Assembly (NCBI GenBank): GCA_028023455.1
Contig: JAQFVV010001039.1
Span: 61,012 to 125,011 of the forward strand
Length of the DNA: 64,000 bases
From: Epiperipatus broadwayi
Taxonomy: Eukaryota > Onychophora > Udeonychophora > Euonychophora > Peripatidae
Direction of reading: 5' to 3'
Shown: positions 21,268 to 32,083 of the stretch, piece after piece
Numbering within the stretch: the first letter of the stretch is position 1
Layout: each line of letters starts with the position of its first letter
Notes under the pieces: generated by a model
Told to the model about the DNA's origin: nothing
Databases searched by the model: none
Seen by the model: the letters and a program-made list of their open reading frames with translations, nothing else
Made by a program: the position numbers and the translations under genes

Positions 21268-23443
21268 TGCTTACATTTAAATTTATGCAAATATGATAAT
21301 TCCATCTTTTTGATAGAGAAAAGCACGTGTCCTTCCTGTTTATGGCATCGCTGTCGCGAGAGATAAATAAAGCCTCTTTGATCTTTCTTTTGAGGTCATG
21401 TCTCTCTCTACATACGATGGTAGGATTGTCCGGAATGCACTCATGGTGACTTGTGCACTGGTGCTGATAAAAAACTGAATAAGTAGAAGGATCGTTGCGA
21501 GCTCTATTGTACGAATACTTGTGCTGTGCCAATCGTGTGGCCAAAGATGCTCTGCTTTCCACATAATATGTGCCTTTGCAATAGTTATTTGGACAAGCAA
21601 TGTTATATACTGTATGGGGGGTCTGTAACAGTGGAGTTTGATCTTTGGTATTGTTGATTAGATTGTTAGAATTTGGAGGGGTTCGAAAACAGAGCTGATA
21701 TTTGTTGTTAAGGATGGAATGTAGTTTCTTGTGTAAATTGGGTATGTATGGAAGTAATAATCTGGGTTTATCCTGTGTGGCGTGAGAGTTGAGAGGTTTA
21801 TTCTGAATGTGTGAGATTTTTTTGTCGATGATGGATTGTCTGAAGCCTAAATTCAGTAGATCATTTCTATATTCTGCTACATTTGTTTTTGCATCTGCCT
21901 CGATTTTACACAACAATCTGTTTCTATGCAAAAAAGATGCTAGACCCGATAATTTATGTGCTGTGGGTGTGTGAGATTGGGGGTGTGTATGGCATCTGAT
22001 TTCCAACGGTTTGATGGCCATGCTATAATGGCAGTGGTTATTTTCTCTTTTTATTTTGACATCAAGGTATTTGACTTGTTGGTGAGTGTCTTCAGTTGTG
22101 ACATTAACAATTAGTGCTGTGTTGGCTTCTAATTCGGTTTTGATCTGTGTAATGATCTCGGGGGTGGCAGCAATGAACAGGTCATCCACATATCTAGTGT
22201 ATGCTAGAAGGCATGGTGGGTTTAGACTAGGTATGATTTTTCTCTCATAATAGTTTAGGAAGATGCTGGTGACTACACCACTCAGTGGTAGTCCCATAGG
22301 CCAGCCTTGTTTCATGGAGAAGCACTGGTTTCTGAAGAATGCCACAATGTTGCTGTCCAACCAACATAGAAAGTCATGGATGAAGTCAACCAGTGGTTGA
22401 GCTATTTTTTGTGTCAAAAGTTCATTTCTGACTATTTGGATCGATGTGTTTCTATTGACAGAGCCATATAATTCGGAAACGTCCATAGTGGCCAGTTTGA
22501 TGTTTGGGTTTAATTGTAAATCTTTGACGGAGGAAACGAACTGTGCAGATGACTTGATGGTGTATATTCCAAAGTCTAACATTTGGATGAGTTTTTTGTT
22601 CACCCACTTGGCTGTCTTTGCATAGTGTACTCCACTGAAATCTAGCATTAATCGGACCGGTGTGTTGTCTTTATGCGTTTTGGCACTTCCAAAAATCCTG
22701 GGTGGCACTGATGATGATGGGTATAGACTGTAATATTCTGCTTTTGTGAAAGCTTTGTTGCAATGTTTTTTAAGAATGGATGAAATGAATTTGTCTCTAT
22801 TGTTAGCAATACTGAACTGATCAATTTTCTGAAATTGTAACTTATCAATCTGTGTGTTAATCTTGTCAATATATTCCTGGGTGTGCATCAACACAAATCT
22901 GTTTCCCTTGTCTTCACGCATGCATGTGATTCTTTCTAACTCAAAGAATTGCTTGGTTGTTTTTACTTTTATGTCCCATTGTTTGGTATTTGGTTTTGAA
23001 GCTGCATGTCTCATTGCTGTGTTGATCTGTGCTATATATTCGTCCTTTTGCAGATCTTGATTGAGTCCAGCCTCTATGTCCACTACTAATTCCATGTTCG
23101 GTTGTTTCCATGTCCCTCCGACGAATCTGGGGCCTTTTGCTAGCACATCTTTTACTTCTTTAGGGAGTATTGTTTGTGTTAGGTTCACGAATGTTTGCTT
23201 GTTGTCGTCGGGGATGGTTATGCCTTGCTTGTGCGCTAGAAACACAAATTTCTTGTGGTATTTAAATGCCAACTTCCTATCCAACTTAGTGCAGTGATGG
23301 ATGACGAGTGGGTCTTTGGGAAAATGTGTCAAAATTCTATGGCTCCTTTTGCTCTGTTTTTTCAAAGCCCTCTGGCAACCTCTGATAACGAGATCTAAAA
23401 GATGTTTTCTCATTTGCCAGTAAATGCTGTTATAGTTGTACAC
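21260..23443 (-). CDS. Penelope-like reverse transcriptase with C-terminal GIY-YIG endonuclease
   Basis: A 727-codon open frame with the canonical PLE order. Reverse transcriptase signs: FGSAKTHKDNTPVRLMLDFSG near residues 251-271, an A-type TMDVSELYGSV motif near 319, QGWPMGLPLSGVV near 380, the catalytic YVDD at about 418-421, and KYLDVKI near 458. A Cys pair (about 617 and 622) and a Cys/His cluster (about 661-669) follow. The GIY-YIG nuclease starts at TVYNIAC (about 611) with R and H in RLAQH and a Glu in KEALF. Two defects: the YIG-equivalent glycine is Val (YYVES) where the plus-strand copy has YYGES, and the usual stop after SKRWN is lost, adding 12 residues. The track's first codon is GTG; the frame is open further up to the head-to-head junction (about 23532) and has no ATG before residue 11, so the true N-terminus is missing. 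It would copy element RNA at nicked target DNA if functional, which is doubtful. Confidence 0.9.
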   Translation of the reverse strand: MYNYNSIYWQMRKHLLDLVIRGCQRALKKQSKRSHRILTHFPKDPLVIHHCTKLDRKLAFKYHKKFVFLAHKQGITIPDDNKQTFVNLTQTILPKEVKDVLAKGPRFVGGTWKQPNMELVVDIEAGLNQDLQKDEYIAQINTAMRHAASKPNTKQWDIKVKTTKQFFELERITCMREDKGNRFVLMHTQEYIDKINTQIDKLQFQKIDQFSIANNRDKFISSILKKHCNKAFTKAEYYSLYPSSSVPPRIFGSAKTHKDNTPVRLMLDFSGVHYAKTAKWVNKKLIQMLDFGIYTIKSSAQFVSSVKDLQLNPNIKLATMDVSELYGSVNRNTSIQIVRNELLTQKIAQPLVDFIHDFLCWLDSNIVAFFRNQCFSMKQGWPMGLPLSGVVTSIFLNYYERKIIPSLNPPCLLAYTRYVDDLFIAATPEIITQIKTELEANTALIVNVTTEDTHQQVKYLDVKIKRENNHCHYSMAIKPLEIRCHTHPQSHTPTAHKLSGLASFLHRNRLLCKIEADAKTNVAEYRNDLLNLGFRQSIIDKKISHIQNKPLNSHATQDKPRLLLPYIPNLHKKLHSILNNKYQLCFRTPPNSNNLINNTKDQTPLLQTPHTVYNIACPNNYCKGTYYVESRASLATRLAQHKYSYNRARNDPSTYSVFYQHQCTSHHECIPDNPTIVCRERHDLKRKIKEALFISRDSDAINRKDTCFSLSKRWNYHICINLNVSKL

Positions 23444-23532
23444 TGCTCGATTGAGATTGAAGCTGCAAAATCTAGGAAATACATGGAATTGTTTGCATCT
23501 TTTTAAGAAAATAATTCTTTGTTGTAGTTTGC

Positions 23533-24549
23533 AAACAAGGCTGGCCTATGGGACTACCACTGAGTGGTGTAGTCACCAGCATCTTCCTAAACTATTATGA
23601 GAGAAAAATCATACCTAGTCTAAACCCACCATGCCTTCTAGCATACACTAGATATGTGGATGACCTGTTTATTGCTGTGACCCCTGAGATCATTACACAG
23701 ATCAAAACCGAATTAGAAGCCAACACAGCACTAATTGTTAATGTCACAACTGAAGACACTCACCAACAAGTCAAATACCTTGATGTCAAAATAAAAAGAG
23801 AAAATAACCACTGCCATTATAGCATGGCCATCAAACCGTTGGAAATCAGATGCCATACACACCCCCAATCTCACACACCCACAGCACATAAATTATCGGG
23901 TCTAGCATCTTTTTTGCATAGAAACAGATTGTTGTGTAAAATCGAGGCAGATGCAAAAACAAATGTAGCAGAATATAGAAATGATCTACTGAATTTAGGC
24001 TTCAGACAATCCATCATCGACAAAAAAATCTCACACATTCAGAATAAACCTCTCAACTCTCATGCCACACAGGATAAACCCAGATTATTACTTCCATACA
24101 TACCCAATTTACACAAGAAACTACATTCCATCCTTAACAACAAATATCAGCTCTGTTTTCGAACCCCTCCAAATTCTAACAATCTAATCAACAATACCAA
24201 AGATCAAACTCCACTGTTACAGACCCCCCATACAGTATATAACATTGCTTGTCCAAATAACTATTGCAAAGGCACATATTATGGGGAAAGCAGAGCATCT
24301 TTGGCCACACGATTGGCACAGCACAAGTATTCGTACAATAGAGCTCGCAACGATCCTTCTACTTATTCAGTTTTTTATCAGCACCAGTGCACAAGTCACC
24401 ATGAGTGCATTCCGGACAATCCTACCATCATATGTAGAGAGAGACATGACCTCAAAAGAAAGATCAAAGAGGCTTTATTTATCTCTCGCGACAGCGATGC
24501 CATAAACAGGAAGGACACGTGCTTTTCTCTATCAAAAAGATGGAATTAG
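23533..24549 (+). pseudogene. PLE-A second copy, 5'-truncated (RT motif C to GIY-YIG)
   Basis: Begins inside the polymerase at QGWPMGLPLSG and keeps YVDD, the linker and the complete GIY-YIG domain, ending at the normal stop after SKRWN. The first in-frame ATG (23548) is an internal polymerase methionine, not a real start. It differs from the minus copy at only a few residues, for example AVTPE for AATPE and YYGES for YYVES. It lacks the N-terminal half of the polymerase, so it cannot be autonomous, but its nuclease domain looks intact. Confidence 0.9.
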
Positions 24550-24577
24550 CATATTTGCATAAATTTAAACGTAAGCA

Positions 24578-24619
24578 AGCTATGATTATGAAGGCAATAT
24601 CCTTTGAAAGCGCTCAGCT
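24578..24619 (+). ncRNA. Hammerhead-like degenerate motif, PLE-A right end
   Basis: Same layout as 21226-21267: agct, atgattatga, stem agg/cct, gaaa, gcgc, tc, agct. It lies just downstream of the stop codon of the plus copy. A related motif with compensatory stem changes is at 55368-55410. Confidence 0.45.
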
Positions 24620-24753
24620 GTTTTAATATTTTAGTTAGCTATTTGTATTTGTATTAACAGCTTTTGGGAGCAGTTGCACCGCACACGCACTTGTGCTTGA
24701 ATACATACATTTCCCAAAAGTAAAATTATTTAACTTAATCTAATTATATTTAT

Positions 24754-25479
24754 GTAAATTATTTCCATAAATTAAAAATTAATAACCAATATATTTTGTA
24801 TTCTCTCTGAAATCTTTTTAGTTCTACAAAAATAATCAAGATTAAGTTATCCTTTTTATTACTTGCTATTTTGTAAAACTATATATTTTTTTTCATATCA
24901 CATTACTATTACACTTTTTCTGTTGAATTTTCTCTCTTTTTATCCAAACATTATCAACATTGTAGATTTTTTTAGTCACTATTTTTATGCTACTTTTTTT
25001 TGTAGAATTGAAAAACCTCTTATTTACCTTTATTTTATACAGAACATTCTCATTTGATATTTTTTGACCAATGCATAAACCATCATATCTCATATAAAAA
25101 GTTTTGTAAGTATTTTTTATATATATTTTTATTGATGTACTTCTCAAAGTTAATGCACGTTTATAGTTTGCTTTATATAGTACAAATTTAAAGTAAAATT
25201 AATTAATTTTAAAATCTGAAACTGTGAAGAACACTTCAAAATATTACTGACCCCAATAGCAGAATTTTAAAAAAAAATAATATTTCACACATTTTATAAC
25301 ACCTCATTTTTATTGATCTATTATTGTAGAGTATATGTGAGAGTAAATTTGTCTGTATGTTGGATCAAAGTGATAAAAAAGTTTGTTGAAATAACATGGA
25401 GAATAGATTCTATACCTATTAGAAATCAAATTAAACACAGTTACTTCATCTTGAAATAAATTGATAATAGTTGAAAATG
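24754..25479. other. AT-rich non-coding stretch
   Basis: Nothing recognisable; opposing short ORFs near 24.9-25.1 kb look like composition artefacts. Confidence 0.5.
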
Positions 25480-25870
25480 GTATAGATAAATAAAGAGAAA
25501 GGTAAATTAATATATAAATAGATACATAAATAGGTATATCAATAAATAGATGGATAGGTAAATAAACAGACAGATAGATAAATAAACAGCTGGTTAGATG
25601 ATGGACAGACAAATATATATATATACATTATAATTAGATCAATGGATAAATACATGATTGGATGAATAGATAAATAAATAACAAACACACAGATAGGTAA
25701 GTAAATAAAAAGATAAAAGAATGAGTAAATAGATAAAGTTTTAAAGACTGTTAAACAGAAGAATAAATAAGTAATTTGATACTTAGTCAGAGAAATAAAT
25801 AGATAGGAGTATGCCAGTAGGCTGCCAAAGAGACAGATAAATACATAGATATTACATATTGATAAAGATA
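25480..25870. repeat. Degenerate GATA/AAAT-type simple repeat
   Basis: Imperfect repeats of gata, gaca, aaat and taaata over about 390 bp. Produces a spurious minus-strand ORF (25310-25612) rich in Tyr, Leu and Ser. Confidence 0.8.
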
Positions 25871-26268
25871 GATATACTAACTATAAGTGAATTTTAACTT
25901 TCTCTAGAGCAAACTAAAACTTTGTTATTAATTGTATTTAACAAAAATATTAGCTTAATCTCTTTTATAATTAAGCACATAAAATAGTAAGCATTAAATA
26001 TTTTCAAAATCTTTTAAGTGAATTATATTTATTGTGCCAAATTCTTATGGATGTAGTCACACATGTATGCATTTATTATTAATAATAATAATAAAAAGGA
26101 AATTAGTTAAAGGGTAAAAGCAAAAAATCCATTTACTTCTGTTTCTAATCACCACTCAATCCTTTTTTTCTTTTTAAAATATACATTACATATAACCATA
26201 TAATTCTATAATTAAAACACTTCCTCTTTTTTTTTTTCGAAAACTTTATTTGTTGTGTGTATATATAT
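25871..26268. other. AT-rich flank of Gypsy element
   Basis: Nothing recognisable. A tatata tract directly precedes the LTR and obscures any target-site duplication. Confidence 0.5.
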
Positions 26269-27063
26269 TGTGCCAGGCACGTTTGATGTAGCCAAGCACA
26301 AGATAAGGTCAGCTAAATTAATGGTCGAAAATACGTAAAAAGCCATTAAATGGGGGGTGGGTATACTATTTATATAATTAAAATTTGTTATAAATTAAGA
26401 GAGAGAACTGTGGCTATAGCATAAACTCACACACACACACACACACATATGATTAAAGACAATGTTTAAAGGCTTAAAAATATGTATTTGCAATTTTGAT
26501 TTTTGTTTTTTTTATTTTTTTAAAAAAGAGAAAAAGATAACGTCCAAAATGTATTTATAATTTTAAATGTTTTTTTTTGTTGAAGAAACAGCATTTATTT
26601 AACAAATTGTTATTCTCTATTTATATTTTTTGAGTGTGTACAAAATGTAAAAAGGAAAATTTTAAATATTACTGTTGATTAAAAATATTTAAGAATAATT
26701 TCAAAATCGAGGTTTTAATGGTCATTTTTCTCTTCAGTTGCATTTGAGCAAGTCATTGTCTTAAATTTAAGAAAAGCCTTAAGGTATTCTGGCTTCCTGT
26801 CCATGCTAAATTAATTTTAACAGGACAAAAGAGTTTAATTAGACTTGCGATAAAGTGTGGAGAGAGGAATGTTCAAGTTATATGAAACAATTGTTTGTTA
26901 AAACAGAAAAAACTTCGATTCTGATAAGGTAATTAATAAGAGTAAAAAGACGTTATCATTTCTTAATATTCATCAAAATATAAAATTATAAAATTACAAA
27001 CCAATTTTTCTTTAAAAAACTTGTTTTTTAATTATTATGACTATATGAATTTTTATTTCAAAA

Positions 27064-27104
27064 GCAACGTTTCGACTATTTATTTCCTTATAGTCTTTTT
27101 CAAG
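27064..27104 (-). ncRNA. Conserved PLE 3'-end stem motif, PLE-B left
   Basis: Minus strand: cttgaaaaagactat, a short loop, atagtcgaaacgttgc. The gactat/atagtc stem followed by gaaacgtt is shared with the right arm, with both ends of PLE-C and approximately with the SINE at 14.9 kb. It looks hammerhead-related but lacks a CUGANGA box and a valid cleavage position. Confidence 0.5.
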
Positions 27105-27382
27105 CCACTAAAATATACAAAAAAAATAACAAAATAAATAAAATTAAAACATTATATAAATCTAATATACAATATAAAAACATTACCTTCCTCTATTTAA
27201 AAAAAACTATAATTTAAACTTCTATTTAAACCACTCTGTTTAAATTATATTTAGATAAAATATCTTATCTTAAAACCAGTCTTATCATCTACAAAAATCA
27301 ATTAGTTTTTTAAATTCCTTAATATAAAAAATTTTTTTTTTTAAACTTACATTATAATTAATTATTGTTTCTAAAAGTTCTA

Positions 27383-27706
27383 TTATTTGCAAACGATGTG
27401 ACTAGCTTTATCTTTTATAAAATCAATTAGTTTTTTATTCATATATGGTTTAAATTCCTTAATATAAAAATTTTCCTTTATAAATCTTTCTTTATAATTA
27501 ATTACTGTTTCTAAAAGTTCTATTTTGTAATTGATGTGACCAGATTTAGATTTATGAAAATAAATTGCAGATTTTTTATCTGATAGATGTTGTTTTAATC
27601 TTGTTCTTAACTTATTTTTAGTATTTCCAATATAAGAAACACTTTTACCAACATTCCAGCAGTCTAAACATTTTATCATATATACACCTTTCATAGCTTC
27701 AAGCAT
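27383..27706 (-). CDS. GIY-YIG endonuclease domain of PLE-B, left copy
   Basis: A 107-codon frame holding only the C-terminal nuclease domain: GVYMIKCLDC, then VSYIGNTKNKLRTRLKQH with an intact YIG, and a downstream ERFIKENFYIKEFKPYMN segment with the acidic residue and the KP-x-x-N end typical of PLE nucleases. The polymerase part is absent because the arm is 5'-truncated. It differs from the right copy at one residue (Ile for Val in the FYIKEF segment). Not expected to act alone; a domain remnant with an intact frame. Confidence 0.8.
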   Translation of the reverse strand: MLEAMKGVYMIKCLDCWNVGKSVSYIGNTKNKLRTRLKQHLSDKKSAIYFHKSKSGHINYKIELLETVINYKERFIKENFYIKEFKPYMNKKLIDFIKDKASHIVCK

Positions 27707-28132
27707 ATCAAATTTTTCATTATAATTAATCAGTTTTTTTAAATCTTTCTTTTTTTTATATACCGGATGTAATTTAATGTTAAATTTATTATTAATTTTT
27801 TTTTTTACAAATATTTTTAATCCTAATAAAAATATTTTTTGATACTTTAAATCCTATATAAATTTTATTAATATTATTAACTTTATTATTAATTTTAAAA
27901 TTAATAATAATAAAGTTAATAATATTAATAAAATTTATATAGGATTTAAAGTATCAAAAAATATTTTTATTAGGATTAAAAATATTTGTAAAAAAATTAA
28001 TAATAAATTTAACATTAAATTACAAAATATTTGTAAAAAAATTAATAATAAATTTAACATTAAATTACATCCGGTATATAAAAAAAAGAAAGATTTAAAA
28101 AAAAACTGATTAATTATAATGAAAAATTTGAT

Positions 28133-28456
28133 ATGCTTGAAGCTATGAAAGGTGTATATATGATAAAATGTTTAGACTGCTGGAATGTTGGTAAAAGTGT
28201 TTCTTATATTGGAAATACTAAAAATAAGTTAAGAACAAGATTAAAACAACATCTATCAGATAAAAAATCTGCAATTTATTTTCATAAATCTAAATCTGGT
28301 CACATCAATTACAAAATAGAACTTTTAGAAACAGTAATTAATTATAAAGAAAGATTTATAAAGGAAAATTTTTATGTTAAGGAATTTAAACCATATATGA
28401 ATAAAAAACTAATTGATTTTATAAAAGATAAAGCTAGTCACATCGTTTGCAAATAA
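28133..28456 (+). CDS. GIY-YIG endonuclease domain of PLE-B, right copy
   Basis: Mirror copy of the left-arm ORF with the same motifs (GVY, YIG, arginine and histidine in RTRLKQH) and FYVKEF in place of FYIKEF. Its stop is followed by the shared 3' region and the gaaacgtt stem motif. The frame is also open upstream of the ATG, so the methionine is probably internal to a former RT-nuclease polyprotein. Confidence 0.8.
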   Translation: MLEAMKGVYMIKCLDCWNVGKSVSYIGNTKNKLRTRLKQHLSDKKSAIYFHKSKSGHINYKIELLETVINYKERFIKENFYVKEFKPYMNKKLIDFIKDKASHIVCK

Positions 28457-28733
28457 TAGAACTTTTAGAAACAATAATTAATTATAATGTAAGTTTAAAA
28501 AAAAAATTTTTTTATATTAAGGAATTTAAAAAACTAATTGATTTTTGTAGATGATAAGACTGGTTTTAAGATAAGATATTTTATCTAAATATAATTTAAA
28601 CAGAGTGGTTTAAATAGAAGTTTAAATTATAGTTTTTTTAAATAGAGGAAGGTAATGTTTTTATATTGTATATTAGATTTATATAATGTTTTAATTTTAT
28701 TTATTTTGTTATTTTTTTTGTATATTTTAGTGG

Positions 28734-28774
28734 CTTGAAAAAGACTATAAGGAAATAAATAGTCGAAACGTTGC
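28734..28774 (+). ncRNA. Conserved PLE 3'-end stem motif, PLE-B right
   Basis: Plus-strand copy of the motif at 27064-27104, located downstream of the nuclease ORF. Confidence 0.5.
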
Positions 28775-29085
28775 TTTTGAAATAAAAATTCATATAGTCA
28801 TAATAATTAAAAAACAAGTTTTTTAAAGAAAAATTGGTTTGTAATTTTATAATTTTATATTTTGATGAATATTGTTTATACTGACTATTTTTAAAGAAAA
28901 AAGAAGTTCAAGATTAAAGTTTATGCTATCATTTCTTAATTGTGATCTGAATGGAGATATAAAAAAATAAGAAAAAAACTAATTGGAAATCAAATTCTTT
29001 AAACAATTAGTCAAACCAATTCAATGAGATTTAATTAATTTTTGTGTATGGAGGTGGGATATCTTCTGAAATTGCGAGAGGGCAG

Positions 29086-29180
29086 TTGACTTTTAATTTT
29101 CAAAGAAGGCAGTTCACCTTTGCTTTTCAAAGAAGGCAGTCTAACTTTTTCTTGTCAAAGAGCACAGTTCACATTTGAAA
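29086..29180 (+). repeat. 27-bp minisatellite within the 5' LTR
   Basis: Four imperfect units of the type gaaggcagttcacctttgc followed by ttttcaaa. The same array is in the 3' LTR at about 38455-38575, so it belongs to the LTR, possibly as regulatory sequence. Confidence 0.75.
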
Positions 29181-31142
29181 ATCTTATTGGGAAGCTAATG
29201 CTATTCTGAAAAACGCGAAGTCATGCAACTGTTTTAATCATGATGATTCTAATACTTTGCCATCATTGAAATAACCTAGCAGTTAACCAGTCAGTTGATT
29301 CTGATGGAAGCATGACTACAACATGTTATTGAAGCCTGCAGTTAACCTAGGATCCTTAAACCATTAAAGGACAATTGATATCATTTAATATTCTGTTGAA
29401 TATCCATTCTCCAACTTAAAGATGCAAATCAAGCATTTGCTTGTAAAATGATCATGGAATAGAAGCTCCACTCCTACCATTCCAACAGAATGTAAACCCC
29501 GAGATTCAAGCACCAAGGTGATGATGATCAATTCTATGAACTTATAATGCAGTCAAGTCCAGCCCTTGCCACAGTAGATGAACGTATAGCCCACTCAAAA
29601 CCCATACAAGAATGAAGCTCATAGAATTTACCGGGTACACCATTTTTTGTGTTTATTTTATTTTAAATATAATACCCATTTCATAAATATAATATCTCAA
29701 ATACATACTTACATAAACACACCTGGATATAACTAGTTAATTTTTCTTATTTGCATAATGCTTGCGTATGAGTTTACTTATAATCCACAGATCACTACCT
29801 CTCACGTATAATTATTTGATTTATTTTCTTATTAAGAAAGAAATTTTCCTTTATTTAATTTAATTATTGCTTTATTAAGTATTTGTTTATGATTATGATT
29901 TTGTTGTATTAATAGGATTTATATAGTGTAACATTTGTTTCGTATATCTAATCGATCTGGGAATGTATTCATATTATAAATGGTATGGGTAATGGGTTAA
30001 TAAAATATTTATATTATAATTCTAAAGTGACTACTGCCATAATTTTTCTTTATTCTCTTTGTCATTTACTTTCTCTAACCCCATATTAGTTAATTATGCG
30101 AGATTTCCGATCCCCATTCTTTAACTGAGAAAAGAGTATGCTGAGCTAGCAAATGAGAAATCATCTTACCAGGTTTTAAATCTCTATTTAGCATGAGGAT
30201 ACTTATTTATTATTTTTTTATGAATAATTATTTATCGGCACACATGCCCTAATATCATTTGAACTTGCATATCCTTTCAGGAGGAGAGTTAAATTTCCTT
30301 CTGGGAGTGGCACGAGGGGTTGATTTAGAGTCATCCCCCAAAGGTATGTAAGAGTCAACCTTTCCATAAGTATTTTCAGTACTTACGGATAATTTGCCTG
30401 ATGACGTATTTGACCCACCGGTTTCCCTTCCGGTAGGCATCGACGATCTTTGTATGACAATGTTGTCATGGCAACGAAGTGACTGGTGTGATTAATCCAT
30501 CAGAGAGTCAATTTTTTTTTTTTTAACCACGAGATTTAAAATTCGGAGAGAGATTTGGGAAATTTTTTGATTTTTCTGTCTATTGTGATTTTGCTATCCT
30601 CTTGATCACAGTGATTTTTTTCAGCACGTCAGCACCTGGACTCATATTTGAGCAAGTTTATGTGGAGGCAGTCGTACAAAGCTGCAATTTTAGAACATAT
30701 ATCCCAATTCAGTCCTCCACAGTGAACGCTATTTGTAAGTAATTTTAATTTTTTTTATAATAATTATAATTTTAGAATTAATTATATTATTGAATATAGA
30801 CAATAAGTAATCCAAATGCATGTAAAAGTAACGTCACCATTAATGCCATATTCGCATTAAATCTTTATTTTAAATGTACAAACAATTTTTGTTAATATTT
30901 CTTCAATTAATTTGTAAATAATTTTCAATAATTTTTTTAATAAAATTACCAATATACAGTCCGTTTTTAAAATTACCAAATGCTTGTAGAAACTACGGCC
31001 TCTTACACCACATTTTATACAAGATGGCGATTAATGGTAGATTCGTGTTAACTTTTTTTTTTTTAAATTTACAAAAAAAATTTTTTTTTATTTCTTCAAT
31101 TATCAAACTTCCACTTAATTACATTTAATTTGTAAATAATTT

Positions 31143-31620
31143 TTGGGTTAATATTTCTACAAATATCAAATTATTTTTCGTAAATTCATTGGCTATACAG
31201 TACGCTTTTAAAATTAGCCAATGTATGTAAAAGTAGGGCATGTGATCGCGATTAATGGCACATTTTTATGTGATCGCCATTAACGGCACATTTTCAATAA
31301 TTTTTTGTTTTTATATTTTGTATTGACTTTATTTTGTATTTCATGCGTGTAAATGTTCACTAATTTGTTGGGGTTTTTTTTGTATATTTGGGTTAATATT
31401 TCTACAAATATCAAATTATTTTTCGTAAATTCATTGGCTATACAGTACGGTTTTAAAATTAGCCAATGTGATCGCCATTAATGGCACATTTTCAATAATT
31501 TTTTGTTTTTATATTTTGTATTGACCTTATTTTGTATTTCATGCATGTAAATTTTCACTAATTTGTTGGGTTTTTTTCTACAAATATCAAATTATTTTTC
31601 GTAAATTCATTGGCTATATT
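31143..31620. repeat. Internal tandem repeats of the TIR transposon
   Basis: A block beginning ttgggttaatatttctac and ending with a ttcattggctata segment recurs at 31143, 31388 and (5'-shortened) 31577, at spacings of 245 and about 176 bp. A weaker relative is seen near 30950. Each full unit also includes a gtgatcgccattaa(t/c)ggcaca segment. Confidence 0.85.
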
Positions 31621-31911
31621 TTGTATTTTATATCTTGTACTACAAGCTTCGCTTGTCAAAAACACCAAGGGCCCCCCCCCAACAACTACAGCACTACGCG
31701 CTGTTATAATTGGCCACATTTTTAAGATTTTTGAATAGTTTTCATGCATGTACATTTTAAATAATTTTGTGTTACTATATTTTGTATTCACAGTATTAAA
31801 TTTTCACTAATTTTTTTTTTTTTGTATTTTTTTTCAGGACCAAGAAACATGCTGGTGTTCAGTCAGTGTGTATCACGTGACATTCCTTTTGTTTTTATCA
31901 CATGGTCAACC

Positions 31912-32083
31912 GATGACGTATTACCCTGAAGGCATACCGATTTAATGTTGCGCTTTTTAACGTGACGTGTTCACGTGATATGCGGACACATCCTATCGAG
32001 TAGATGTGTCTGCAGATCACTTGGAGACGTTATCTTAAAAATCACAACATTAGACCGGTATGCCTTCAGGGTAATACGTCATC
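31912..32083. repeat. Subterminal long hairpin of the TIR transposon
   Basis: 31912-31950 (starts gatgacgtattaccctgaag) is the inverted complement of 32045-32083 with few mismatches, around a loop of about 94 bp. The right end can therefore fold on itself, so part of the TIR sequence is present three times in the element. Confidence 0.8.

Larger units (their letters stand above)
21145..24739. mobile_element. Penelope-like element insertion, head-to-head pair (PLE-A)
   Basis: Two nearly identical copies in opposite orientation: a long minus-strand copy (about 21145-23532) and a 5'-truncated plus-strand copy (about 23533-24702). Both outer ends are the element's 3' end; on the plus strand the right end reads cacacgcacttgtgcttgaa. 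The copies meet at a junction around 23525-23545 with a shared stretch aaacaaggctggcctatggg. The perfect 14-bp repeat ctaattatatttat at 21131-21144 and 24740-24753 is the target-site duplication. About 37 bp of unpaired sequence lie between the right terminal repeat and the right TSD. The near identity of the copies indicates a recent insertion. Confidence 0.9.
26968..28926. mobile_element. Penelope-like element insertion, near-palindromic pair (PLE-B)
   Basis: Two copies of a PLE 3' region in head-to-head inverted orientation, arms about 26966-27897 and 27898-28873, with the axis in attaattttaaaattaat. The 14-bp repeat tatcatttcttaat at 26954-26967 and 28927-28940 is the target-site duplication; the uninterrupted 3' LTR has the site once (near 38300). 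As in PLE-A, extra sequence (about 53 bp) lies between the right arm and the right TSD. The right arm has a 40-odd-bp tandem duplication near 27980-28065 absent from the left arm. Confidence 0.9.

Noticed and set aside
21340-23297. Additional ORFs inside the PLE-A copy (both strands)
   Set aside because: Alternative-frame shadows; the long frame carries all recognisable PLE motifs in order.
25310-25612. Minus-strand ORF rich in Tyr and Leu
   Set aside because: Encoded by the degenerate GATA/AAAT simple repeat.
27064-27104. PLE-B stem motif as an active hammerhead ribozyme
   Set aside because: The CUGANGA box is replaced by a ttgaaaa-like sequence and the base after gaaacgtt is G where a hammerhead needs a non-G cleavage residue.
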